Positions 27,572 through 35,845 of a stretch of DNA of 56,336 bases are shown in pieces. The notes under the pieces were generated by a model that saw only the letters and a list, made by a program, of their open reading frames with translations, searched no databases and was not told the DNA's origin. A program made the position numbers and the translations under genes. Source of the DNA: Chlorobiota bacterium (GTDB taxonomy: Bacteria > Bacteroidota > Bacteroidia > Bacteroidales > JAADJA01); NCBI GenBank assembly GCA_013151015.1, contig JAADJA010000017.1, positions 1 through 56,336 of the forward strand, given 5' to 3'. How positions within the stretch are numbered: the first letter of the stretch is position 1; every line of letters begins with the position of its first letter.

Positions 27572-28012
27572 CTATTCATATCCATCCCTTTCAACCTCCG
27601 TTTTCCCCAATTTTGGAAAATCAATTTCATCCTTCACCACAAAGGCATTGGGATAGCTGCCCGATATCCTTTTCAGGAATTCTTCTGCTTCCAGCCGGGT
27701 ACGGTAATCACCAACCCGCACTTTATAATAGGGCGCCTGAAATATGAGGTGTGTCGGCGTTTCCGTGTATTTGCCAATGAATTCGGACTGGGCTTCAATG
27801 GCGAGCCGTTTTGAGTTGTTCCCCGATTCAAAAAATATCTCGATCCGCCAACCTTCAATGTCCGGGTTGTACTCGTTCAGGGCCTTGTGTTTTGAAAGCA
27901 AAGTGTCAATTCGGGCATCCTGGATGATTTGCACATCCCCGGTCTCCTTTTGTGCAAAAGAAAAGGAAGCTATAAAGACAAACAAAATAAGGATAATGGA
28001 CTTATTCATCAA
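27572..28012 (-). CDS. SPOR-domain exported protein
   Basis: A 146-residue protein with a signal peptide (MNKSIILILFVFIASFSFAQ) and a C-terminal SPOR domain: W-RIEIFFESGNNSKRLAI, YYKVRVGDYRTRLEAEEFLKRI and the closing FVVKDEIDFP. SPOR domains bind denuded peptidoglycan glycan strands, so the protein probably acts in the periplasm at the wall or septum. A second Met follows the first, so the start may be 28009. Confidence 0.85.
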   Translation of the reverse strand: MMNKSIILILFVFIASFSFAQKETGDVQIIQDARIDTLLSKHKALNEYNPDIEGWRIEIFFESGNNSKRLAIEAQSEFIGKYTETPTHLIFQAPYYKVRVGDYRTRLEAEEFLKRISGSYPNAFVVKDEIDFPKLGKTEVERDGYE

Positions 28013-28071
28013 TTAAATATTTAAAGAATGATTTAACCTAACCTGGACAAGCCAGAAATAACACACACCTG

Positions 28072-28091
28072 CCTGTCGGCAGACAGGGAAC
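28072..28091. repeat. Short GC-rich palindrome
   Basis: CTGCC-TGTC-GGCAG hairpin flanked by CC and ACAGG words, in a 263-base gap between the SPOR gene and the next gene upstream. A similar GGCAGG...CCTGCC hairpin lies at 38895-38914. Otherwise the gap shows nothing distinctive. Confidence 0.5.
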
Positions 28092-28275
28092 CCACAGAAA
28101 TTCACGGACAACCATAACAAACATTACTCAACAATCAATATTTTGCCAAAAAGTACACAAATATCAAAAATGAGATACTAAAGTTTAACTCGCAACCCGC
28201 TAAACTATTGTGGGGCAAAAATACAATTAATATTTATTTGGATAGGTTTTGAGATTTCCCTGTTTGCTGCGGTTT

Positions 28276-28821
28276 TTATTCTATCCATCTATCAAGCAGC
28301 AGCGTTTTTGAGTCAATAACAGGAATTGTATTTTTCGTTTTCATTTCTTCTCTTAAGTCGATTAGTGAAAATTCAATAGGAATATAATAAGTTCCAAGAT
28401 AGCTTATGCGGTCTCTTCTTTTCAGATTCTGAATAAGTCTAAACTCAAGTACAACCCTTTCACCCATTTTTTCAATTCCTTCAATAATACTTTCATCTAA
28501 CCCTCCACCCAGTTTATTAATTAGCCTAATATTGCTCAAGTCCGATGTGTCACAATCAAATGCAACAATTGCAATTCCAGCAATTCCGGCTTCTTTCGCA
28601 AGGTTTGAAAATTTAATGTTATTTGAAATAATCGCAAGAATATTGTTTTCCGATAAATGCCAAATTTTAAATTGATCCTGATTTATTTTCAAAGTCGTAT
28701 CAATTCTCAATTGCCCATTGTCATTATAAATATAGGATTTGAAACTCCCTTGGGAAAACGTAATAATTGGAAAAAGAATTCCAATTATAATACTAAATAT
28801 CCTATGTGTTTTTTGTTTCAT
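28276..28821 (-). CDS. Exported protein with a TonB-C-like domain
   Basis: A 181-residue protein with a signal peptide (hydrophobic IFSIIIGILFPIITFSQG). The mature part fits the TonB C-terminal fold by pattern: IAIVAFDCDTSDLSNIRLINKLGGGLDESIIEGIEKMGE, then YYIPIEFSL. In Bacteroidota such stand-alone TonB-C domains are common in small periplasmic proteins; the partner is unknown. Identification is by pattern only. Confidence 0.6.
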   Translation of the reverse strand: MKQKTHRIFSIIIGILFPIITFSQGSFKSYIYNDNGQLRIDTTLKINQDQFKIWHLSENNILAIISNNIKFSNLAKEAGIAGIAIVAFDCDTSDLSNIRLINKLGGGLDESIIEGIEKMGERVVLEFRLIQNLKRRDRISYLGTYYIPIEFSLIDLREEMKTKNTIPVIDSKTLLLDRWIE

Positions 28822-28831
28822 ATAATTGTTT

Positions 28832-29677
28832 TTATCGCGACTGGATATGGATAAATTCGCGCGTATGGATACTCAATACCGGAATGGGCGAATGGTTCAC
28901 CATTTGTTGCGCATAGGCGCCCAAAAAGAGATTTGAAGCCGAAGTCTCTTGTTCGGTCATGATCGAAATTAAATCGGCATCAACTGATTTGGCATAGTTG
29001 ATCGTTGAATTGGTAATGTTTTCGGCCTCAACTTTTTTTACCATATGGTCCACATTCTCTTCTTTCAGGAATTTCACAACCTGGTTGGTGTAATTGTCGA
29101 TTCGGTTACGGATGGCTTTTATGTTGGTGGAATACAATGAAATCACATGGATTTTTGAATCGAAAAGCTTGGCGATTTTAGATGTGAATGGCAGTTTTTG
29201 CCTTGATTCCAATGTGCTGTCAATGGGAAGTACGATGGTCTTGATGCTTCTCGTTGATTCATAATCGGCCCTGACTGTAATAACCGGACAAGGGGCATGC
29301 GAAACAATCCTGTAGGCATTGCTCCCGATCCAAAATTCTTCAAAACCCGAAACCCCGTGCGTGCCAGCGATTACCAGGGTGGCATCGCTGTATTTTGCCT
29401 GATTGGCAATTTCAAAATAAACTTTGCCCTTCCTTATTTTGTATGTGAGTTCCCCCTTTAGTTTTTTATCGTATTTTTGAACCAGTTCCTCAAAGTTGTT
29501 TACAATTTCTTTTCTTGGGTGATTTTCAATTTCCTGAAAAGCCCTGTCGGCCCCATCGTTTATGTCAACCCAGGTCATAATAATATTTGCGTCCAATGTG
29601 TTTGCTATTGTAATGGCATACTCCAGTGCATGGACTGAGCATTTTGAAAAGTCGATGGCAACAATGATTTGTTTCAT
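28832..29677 (-). CDS. Tandem universal stress protein
   Basis: A 281-residue protein with two UspA domains. The first begins IIVAIDFSKCSVHALEYAITIA and carries the nucleotide-loop type segment VIAGTHGVSGFEEFWIGSNAYRIVSHAPCPVITV; the second ends LISIMTEQETSASNLFLGAYAQQMVNHSPIPVLSI. The first domain keeps the G-x2-G-x9-G-S/N pattern of ATP-binding Usp proteins; the second is degenerate. It diverges from ruvB. Role in stress resilience is inferred from the family. Confidence 0.9.
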   Translation of the reverse strand: MKQIIVAIDFSKCSVHALEYAITIANTLDANIIMTWVDINDGADRAFQEIENHPRKEIVNNFEELVQKYDKKLKGELTYKIRKGKVYFEIANQAKYSDATLVIAGTHGVSGFEEFWIGSNAYRIVSHAPCPVITVRADYESTRSIKTIVLPIDSTLESRQKLPFTSKIAKLFDSKIHVISLYSTNIKAIRNRIDNYTNQVVKFLKEENVDHMVKKVEAENITNSTINYAKSVDADLISIMTEQETSASNLFLGAYAQQMVNHSPIPVLSIHTREFIHIQSR

Positions 29678-29779
29678 GGTGAAGGAGGTTAAAATTCATT
29701 TGCTAAAATACAAAGAATTTGTTTATGCCCGGAAAATTGTTTGTGGATTTTTTTCAAAAAGCAGTTTGGAATGTTGATG

Positions 29780-29845
29780 AAAGGTTCAATGTTGCAAGGT
29801 TTCATGCTTCATGTTTTCATTGCTTCAATGCTTCAAGGTTTTTTG
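29780..29845. repeat. Low-complexity GCTTCAATG-type repeats upstream of ruvB
   Basis: Imperfect reiterations of TTCAATG/TGCTTCA/CAAGGTTT words fill 29780-29845 in the gap between uspA and ruvB. They resemble slipped-strand products rather than a protein-binding array. Confidence 0.4.
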
Positions 29846-29880
29846 CTTAATTTTGCCTTGATTAATAACTATGGAAATTG

Positions 29881-30903
29881 ATGAACGAAAATTTGAATGC
29901 CAGCGGCGAAGACCTTTCAAACATTGAGAAGGAAATAGAAAAAGTATTGCGGCCCATTGAATTTGACGATTTTGCGGGTCAGAAGAATGTGGTGGAAAAC
30001 CTGAAAGTCTTTGTTGAGGCGGCCAAGCTTCGCAGTGAATCCCTCGATCATGTTTTGTTGCACGGCCCTCCCGGACTTGGAAAGACCACGCTTTCTTATA
30101 TAATTGCCAATGAACTGGGCGTGGGCATCAAAGTCACTTCAGGGCCGGTGTTGGACAAGCCGGGCGACCTTGCGGGACTGCTTACCAATCTGGAGGAAAA
30201 CGATGTGCTTTTCATTGATGAAATCCATAGGTTGAGCCCGGTTGTGGAGGAATACCTTTATTCCGCCATGGAGGATTTCAAGATCGACATTATGATCGAA
30301 ACCGGCCCCAATGCCAGGACTGTCCAGATTGTGTTAAGCCCTTTCACTTTGATCGGTGCCACCACTCGTTCAGGATTGTTAACGGCGCCATTGCGTTCAC
30401 GATTTGGGATCAATTCACGGCTTGCCTATTATAATACCACTGTTTTACAACAAATCGTCGAACGTTCGGCAGATATCCTAAAGGTAAATATCGATGATAA
30501 AGCTTCGCTGGAAATTGCAAGGCGGAGCCGTGGGACACCGCGGATTGCAAACCTCTTATTAAGAAGGATCCGGGATTTTGCCCAGATAAAAGGGAGCGGT
30601 AGGATCGACCTTGAAATATCAAACTACGGGCTTTCAGCGCTCAATGTGGACAAACATGGGTTAGATGAAATGGACAACAAGATACTGAGTGCGATTATCG
30701 AAAAGTTCAAGGGCGGTCCGGTTGGGCTTACCACCATTGCCACAGCCGTTGCCGAGGAATCGGGGACCATCGAAGAGGTGTATGAGCCATTTCTTATCCA
30801 GGAAGGTTACCTGATGCGCACGCCCCGCGGACGCGAAGCCACCGATTTGGCTTATAAACATCTTGGTAAAATCCGGTTGACTGACCAAAGTAAACTGTTT
30901 TAA
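29881..30903 (+). CDS. ruvB: Holliday junction branch-migration helicase RuvB
   Basis: A 340-residue AAA+ ATPase. ATG 29881 is preferred to the TTG one codon earlier. Motifs: [19 protein letters not shown], Walker [12 protein letters not shown], Walker [12 protein letters not shown], sensor 1 [11 protein letters not shown], Arg finger/sensor 2 [14 protein letters not shown], and the C-terminal winged helix ([23 protein letters not shown]). It drives branch migration with RuvA. A TAATTTTG box lies at 29848-29855. Confidence 0.98.
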   Translation: MNENLNASGEDLSNIEKEIEKVLRPIEFDDFAGQKNVVENLKVFVEAAKLRSESLDHVLLHGPPGLGKTTLSYIIANELGVGIKVTSGPVLDKPGDLAGLLTNLEENDVLFIDEIHRLSPVVEEYLYSAMEDFKIDIMIETGPNARTVQIVLSPFTLIGATTRSGLLTAPLRSRFGINSRLAYYNTTVLQQIVERSADILKVNIDDKASLEIARRSRGTPRIANLLLRRIRDFAQIKGSGRIDLEISNYGLSALNVDKHGLDEMDNKILSAIIEKFKGGPVGLTTIATAVAEESGTIEEVYEPFLIQEGYLMRTPRGREATDLAYKHLGKIRLTDQSKLF

Positions 30904-30974
30904 TAGAATGGTTTTTTGTTATTCGAAACCACACACCTTTTAACTTCCTGACTTCATAAGCCTTGTATTAGAAA

Positions 30975-31919
30975 ATGCCTGACAAATCAAGCCTAAATAT
31001 TAAGATAAAAGAAAAGGCCATCGAACTGGGTTTTTTTGCCTGTGGCATTTCAAAAGCAGGTTTTTTGCCGGAAGATGCCGAACGTGTCAGGAATTGGTTG
31101 GACATAGGCTTCCATGCGGAAATGGCATATATGGAAAACCATTTTGAGAAAAGGCTTGATCCCGTTAAATTACTGGAAGGCGCCAAATCGGTTATTTCTG
31201 TTCTGTATAATTATTTCCCCAAGGAAATTATCCCATCCGATGACAATTACAAAATCTCGAAATACGCTTACGGCAAGGATTATCATTTTGTGATGAAGGA
31301 TAAATTGAAAGAACTGCTCCGATTTATCGAAAGTGAAACCGGGGAAACAAATTCCCGTGCTTTTGTGGATTCGGCGCCCGTTCTTGATCGTGCCTGGGCA
31401 GCAAAATCAGGTTTGGGATGGATTGGGAAAAACACCAACCTTATCACCAAAAAGCAAGGTTCTTTCTTCTTTATCGGGGAAATAATTACCGCTTTGGAGT
31501 TGGATTATTCCGATATGCCCATCCCGAAAAGCTGCGGGCATTGCACGAAATGTATCGAGGCCTGTCCAACCCATGCCCTTCGGCCTTATGAGGTAAATGC
31601 CAATAAATGTATCTCTTTTCAAACGATTGAAAACAAATCGGACTCTATTCCTGAAGATTTAAAAGGGAAGTTTGAAGATTGGGTTTTTGGTTGTGATATT
31701 TGCCAGGATGTGTGCCCCTGGAACCGTTTTTCGTTAGCCAATATCGAACCGGATTTTCAACCCAATGAGCTTTTGTTGAAAATGAGAAAAACGGATTGGG
31801 AAAACCTGACCGAGGATAAATTCAAGATCATGTTCAAGGATTCCCCCGTAAAGAGGACAAAGTATAAAGGGCTTATGAGGAATATTGGGTTTGTGATGGA
31901 GAATAAGAAAACTAAGTAG
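30975..31919 (+). CDS. queG: Epoxyqueuosine reductase
   Basis: A 314-residue protein with the QueG cobalamin region ([11 protein letters not shown]) and two [4Fe-4S] motifs, [12 protein letters not shown] and [11 protein letters not shown]. It performs the last step of queuosine synthesis in tRNA. The final codons overlap the truncated ParE coding sequence on the opposite strand, so the toxin fragment ends inside queG's last codons. Confidence 0.95.
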   Translation: MPDKSSLNIKIKEKAIELGFFACGISKAGFLPEDAERVRNWLDIGFHAEMAYMENHFEKRLDPVKLLEGAKSVISVLYNYFPKEIIPSDDNYKISKYAYGKDYHFVMKDKLKELLRFIESETGETNSRAFVDSAPVLDRAWAAKSGLGWIGKNTNLITKKQGSFFFIGEIITALELDYSDMPIPKSCGHCTKCIEACPTHALRPYEVNANKCISFQTIENKSDSIPEDLKGKFEDWVFGCDICQDVCPWNRFSLANIEPDFQPNELLLKMRKTDWENLTEDKFKIMFKDSPVKRTKYKGLMRNIGFVMENKKTK

Positions 31920-32073
31920 CATGGTTTATTAAACCCGGAATATGCAATAGAAAATTTATTGTTTGTAATACTTCCTCAATAAGCTTCTTGCCAAGCCCTT
32001 GAAGTTGCATATTGTAATAAGTAATTGCATCATCTAATTCAATTGATGCCGGTTCAATGAATTCAATATCCAT
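31912..32073 (-). pseudogene. Truncated ParE/RelE-type toxin
   Basis: A 53-residue product beginning MDIEFIEPASIELDDAITYY, matching the N-terminal half of ParE toxins (residues -QGLGKKLIEEVLQTI- included). Intact ParE proteins are ~95 residues; here the frame stops just after the strand-helix region, missing the C-terminal block that carries catalytic/gyrase-contact residues. The stop falls within the last codons of convergent queG, suggesting a deletion or recombination fused the toxin's end to this locus. It directly abuts the antitoxin gene (stop at 32074-32076, ATG at 32071-32073). It should be inactive. Confidence 0.7.
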
Positions 32074-32301
32074 CTACTTGTATCTTTCAATTATTTCGTT
32101 TAATGAGAATGTATTGACTTTTCCTGCATACAATGCTTTGGCCCTTTTCTCAGATTCCTCAGTCCATACGCTGTCAATTTTTTCATCAGGTCTGTCAAGG
32201 CTTTGTGCGATCCATTCCATCAATTGAAGCCTTTCAACAGGTCTTAAATTCAGCGCTTCTTTAAATAGTGATTTTGAATTCATTTGCGAATCTTTGTTCA
32301 T
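32074..32301 (-). CDS. Addiction-module antitoxin (ParD-like, TIGR02574 type)
   Basis: The start is placed at the Met at 32301 (or 32283); the longer frame to 32364 adds Asn-rich residues unlike the family. The mature core LNLRPVERLQLMEWIAQSLDRP and the VWTEESEKRAKALYAGKV-...-EIIERYK ending are typical of small antitoxins preceding ParE toxins. The toxin partner is truncated, so the antitoxin now appears to be an orphan. Confidence 0.7.
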   Translation of the reverse strand: MNKDSQMNSKSLFKEALNLRPVERLQLMEWIAQSLDRPDEKIDSVWTEESEKRAKALYAGKVNTFSLNEIIERYK

Positions 32302-32561
32302 GGAATAAGTAGATAACTTACTGTTGATAATGTTATTATTGTTTAGTTTATGGCAAATGTACAAAATCCAACGGAATCAAATCCCCATAAGTATTTACTC
32401 ACATCTATAATCCTCAATAGTTCGGTAAATAATTACAACTTATTGATTGCTATATGTTTGCGATTTGGTGCATTTATTAAGCACGTTATTGTAAATCAAA
32501 ACGTTGCGATCTTTGCGGCGTTGCGCGAGAAAAAATTTACCGAAGTATTAATCCTATGGAA

Positions 32562-33144
32562 TTAAAGGATGAACTTTACAATTAAGGGTGTAAACATTAT
32601 ACTGGGGCCAGATGTGGCTTTATTATAAAACTCGATATCCATATCCCCAATTTGCAATTCGTGGCCAAATTTGATTTTCCCCTTGCCGTAACAGACGGAC
32701 AGGTACCCTCCAAGAAACCTTTCGAAATTAATCTTGTTATTTGTGATGAAAACATAACCTCCCGAAACCCTGAACCCAAGGTCGGCACTTACGTTTTTGG
32801 AAACATATCTTCGGAACGGAAAATTGAAGAAGCTGTAAATTAATTGTGGGGGATGAATAAGTAAAGTCAAATTGTTTCAAATAAAACCGGTAACCCGGTT
32901 TGTAATCCGGGTGATAGAGAAAAATATTCCCCCCCAAGCCCATGCCTGCCGAAAACCCCAAACCGGAATGTTTTGAAATTACATGTGCATATTCATAATC
33001 AAAGCCCAAAAAAGCCCGTACCGAAATGGAGTGCGAGTGCTTTGCCAAATCTGGATTATCTTCCGTCTTTGTGATTGAATCATTTTGTGAAAACGAAAAA
33101 TGGCCAATTAGGATAAGGAAAAGGAATAGTGTGGTTTTGCCCAT
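32562..33144 (-). pseudogene. Small exported beta-barrel-like protein, frameshifted
   Basis: The gene starts with a signal peptide (MGKTTLFLFLILIGHFSFSQ) and runs as alternating strands (SISVRAFLGFDYEYAHVISK, GLGFSAGMGLGGNIFLY) until ~32860-32800, where the frame is lost into a basic, non-barrel sequence. A second frame carries the natural continuation (YVSKNVSADLGFRVSGGYVF ... GDMDIEFYNKA) to 32562. A single-base indel explains this. Only 6 bases separate it from the intact upstream gene of similar type. Confidence 0.7.
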
Positions 33145-33150
33145 GTTGTA

Positions 33151-33759
33151 TTAAAATTTTAAACCGATGCCCAAATTAATTTCGAATACATTGTATTTTA
33201 AGTCCCATGCCCATTTGTTGTAGGTTGTTGTATAGCATTCTTCACAATCATCACTAGGGACAAAGTATTTCCGGTCGGCGAGAACCCAAATTAACTGCCG
33301 GACAGAAATACTGGCAAATGCCTTTTTTGCAAAAAACCAGGAGTAACCAAGTTTGTAATATCCTGATATTCCTTTTTGTTCTTCAGGCAAATTAAAATTT
33401 GTCCCCAGCCCGAAAAGGATAAAGTGCCTTTTTATCCCATACTCAGTAGTTAAAGAGAAATCAAGTACCGGGCAAAAATAAAACTCGCATGCATCCCTTT
33501 TTGTGCCCAGCCCGAATTCCGATTTGATGAGGAAAGACCCCGGCCTTGATAGTATTCGTTGGTATTTTATGTTTAAAGTCCGGCCATTGTTGAATGGGTC
33601 GATTTCGGAAAAGTTTTTTGTTGTCCAAACAGGCAATCCGTATATAAATGAAACAGCATTGTTCTTTACCGTATCAATATGGTTTTGTGAAAAGGAGAGA
33701 AAAGGTATCAAAAACACAATGATAATAATCAGTAAATATTTTCGATTCGGTTTTGCCAT
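33151..33759 (-). CDS. Small exported outer-membrane-like protein
   Basis: The start is placed at the Met at 33759, where a strong signal peptide begins (MAKPNRKYLLIIIIVFLIPFLSFSQ); the longer frame to 33786 adds nine residues. About 202 residues. The mature part alternates aromatic and polar residues and ends in -VFEINLGIGLKF, like a final outer-membrane strand. It contains a CEECY motif of unknown role. It is probably a paralogue or partner of the frameshifted gene downstream. Function unknown. Confidence 0.65.
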   Translation of the reverse strand: MAKPNRKYLLIIIIVFLIPFLSFSQNHIDTVKNNAVSFIYGLPVWTTKNFSEIDPFNNGRTLNIKYQRILSRPGSFLIKSEFGLGTKRDACEFYFCPVLDFSLTTEYGIKRHFILFGLGTNFNLPEEQKGISGYYKLGYSWFFAKKAFASISVRQLIWVLADRKYFVPSDDCEECYTTTYNKWAWDLKYNVFEINLGIGLKF

Positions 33760-34039
33760 TTTGAATATGCGGTTTTTGAAAGGCAAATATATGAAAAAAT
33801 ACTTTGTTGAAACAGCCTTACATTCCTTTAAAAAACAAAGGGGTTTTCTTTTATAGCATCATTGGTGCGGTTTTCAGGGTTAAAGCACTGGGTCATAACA
33901 TTAAAAAAACCGGAAAGCTGCCAAGGCCGAAACTGTTTACGTTCAAGTGGGTGACAACACCAATCTTGAGGCAAGGGGCGGGGCAAGGTTGAAAAACTGT
34001 GTGGCAACACCAACGGGATCAATTTCCGAGTGAACCTAC

Positions 34040-34885
34040 TTATTCTTCCAAAAAAATAAAACGGTTGTTTTCATCTACAGCATCTATTGTTCTGTTTTCA
34101 CGGTTAAAACGCATATAGTACCGTCTTTCCTTCCCTGCAGGGAAATTATCGGAAATATACTCGTTCATGAAATAATCAAAAGCATAACCTGCATATCGCT
34201 TTCCTAAAATCCCGCAATAGCGGTAAATGTCATCCAATTCCATTTCACGTTTCACATATTTGAACTGCACGTCCCCCGTAAAAATATTTTGTGAAAAATA
34301 GCCATCCACATAATCCGAAACTTCCTCGGACGCATAGAACAATTCATGTCCTTCTTCTTTCGGGTTCAACCGCGTGAGCTCAAACCAGGAATTGATGCTC
34401 ACGGCATTTAGGCTGATATTTTTATGGTAAACGAATTCGCCAAATTCTTCCGATTCTTCCTGAAGCGAATAATACTCTTCCAACTCAATCTGGGCAATGC
34501 TTAAAATATAGGCCGGTGTTTTGATAAAAAGGAAGTCGTTTAAATGGGATTCGTCATAAACCGTGACACCAAGACGTTCAAATTCATCAAACAAGCTGTT
34601 GATGTAAATTTCCAAAAAAGCAGAATCGGAAACATCCTTCAGGAAAATGCTGTTTGTGATTGCCGCCGAATCTATCTGCCATGTATCCATGTTGGAAGTG
34701 TCGCCAATGTCATCCCTTTTGAGGTTGTTTTTTAAAATCGTGTTCAAAGGCAGGATCAGTACCGAAATATCCGGTCTTGACTCCACGAACTCCCTCGCCA
34801 TCTTTCGTTCAACGGAACAGGAAATCAACGAAAAGACAACGACAACGAGGAAAAATAAAGGATGTGCCTTTTTTGAAATCGTCAT
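34040..34885 (-). CDS. Conserved lipoprotein of unknown function
   Basis: Starts at the Met at 34885, which follows a predicted promoter; the frame begins 7 codons earlier but that would overlap the promoter. A signal peptide with lipobox SLISC (residues 16-20) marks a lipoprotein. The mature 265 residues are rich in Asp/Glu and aromatic residues, with a partly repetitive acidic segment (QEESEEFGEF). No domain is recognised. Confidence 0.7.
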   Translation of the reverse strand: MTISKKAHPLFFLVVVVFSLISCSVERKMAREFVESRPDISVLILPLNTILKNNLKRDDIGDTSNMDTWQIDSAAITNSIFLKDVSDSAFLEIYINSLFDEFERLGVTVYDESHLNDFLFIKTPAYILSIAQIELEEYYSLQEESEEFGEFVYHKNISLNAVSINSWFELTRLNPKEEGHELFYASEEVSDYVDGYFSQNIFTGDVQFKYVKREMELDDIYRYCGILGKRYAGYAFDYFMNEYISDNFPAGKERRYYMRFNRENRTIDAVDENNRFIFLEE

Positions 34886-34903
34886 AAATTCAAAAGTAAT
34901 TTG

Positions 34904-34933
34904 CAAATGTATTATTTAGAATGAAAAAACAAA
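34904..34933 (-). promoter_or_regulatory. Predicted promoter of the lipoprotein gene
   Basis: On the minus strand TACATTTG (34911-34904) is preceded after 18 bases by TTTG (34933-34930), one base short of the usual spacing. It lies 18 bases before the chosen ATG. Confidence 0.5.
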
Positions 34934-34995
34934 GATTATATTTTCCATGAATGAAATATTTTTAATTTTGCGGCAAATTATAACAGCCTGGAATT

Positions 34996-35799
34996 ATGGA
35001 CGAATTAAATGCAGTGGTAACGCAGGTGGTACAGGTATCACCCATTATGAAAGTTTTCAGGGTTTCCCCCGATGGTTGGGAACTCCCCGAATTTACGCCC
35101 GGACAATTTGTGGCGCTGTTCCTGCCCCCAACGGCAGCACGGGCACCGGAAGCCACCGAGGAGCCTTTTAAGGCAAATCCAGATAAAATGATAAAGCGGG
35201 CCTATTCCATTGCCTCATCGTCGAAAGCCAAGGATTTTCTGGAGTTTTATATCACTTTGGTCCATTCGGGCAACCTGACCCCAAGGCTTTTCAACTTGCA
35301 AATAGGCGACCGGATCGGTGTAGGGAAAAGGTTTGTGGGGATGTTCACCCTAAAGGAGATCCCTGAAGAAAAAAATATTGTCCTGGTTGCCACCGGAACA
35401 GGTGTGGCCCCTTATATGAGCATGTTGCGCACCGATGCCCTTCAGCGGAAAGGAAAACTGGCCGTTATCCATGGCGCATCCAACTCCTGGGATTTGGGTT
35501 ATTCTTCCGAACTGAACCTGCTCGAAAATATTGCACCGGGCTTTACCTATATCCCGACCATTACTTTCCCCGAAAAGGAACATACTCCCTGGAACGGTTA
35601 CACGAAATTTATCCAGGATATGTGGAAAGAAGGCATCATGGAGGAAAAATGGGGCTTTAAACCCACTCCCGAAAACACCAGTGTGTTTTTATGCGGGAAC
35701 CCACGGATGATAAATGATATGGTGGAAGCAATGGCCGTGGATGGCTTTACGGAGCACAAAAGGAAATCGCCCGGGCAAATCCATATAGAGAAGTTTTAG
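34996..35799 (+). CDS. Ferredoxin-NADP reductase family flavoprotein
   Basis: A 267-residue FNR. The FAD region is visible in KRAYSIASSSKAKDFLEFY (R-x-Y-S motif) and the NAD(P) region in LVATGTGVAPYMSML, with the C-terminal VFLCGNPRMINDMVEAM. It shuttles electrons between NADPH and ferredoxin or flavodoxin. A TAATTTTG box lies at 34963-34970. It converges on parC and shares a terminator with it. Confidence 0.9.
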   Translation: MDELNAVVTQVVQVSPIMKVFRVSPDGWELPEFTPGQFVALFLPPTAARAPEATEEPFKANPDKMIKRAYSIASSSKAKDFLEFYITLVHSGNLTPRLFNLQIGDRIGVGKRFVGMFTLKEIPEEKNIVLVATGTGVAPYMSMLRTDALQRKGKLAVIHGASNSWDLGYSSELNLLENIAPGFTYIPTITFPEKEHTPWNGYTKFIQDMWKEGIMEEKWGFKPTPENTSVFLCGNPRMINDMVEAMAVDGFTEHKRKSPGQIHIEKF

Positions 35800-35806
35800 G
35801 TATATA

Positions 35807-35845
35807 AGTGACGGGGTGGCTCAAAGCCGCCCCGTCACTGCTTTT
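35807..35845. terminator. Bidirectional terminator between ferredoxin reductase and parC
   Basis: AGTGACGGGGTGGCT (35807-35821) and AGCCGCCCCGTCACT (35825-35839) form a 15-bp stem (one G/T pair) with a CAA loop and a short T run, at the meeting point of two convergent genes. Confidence 0.85.
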
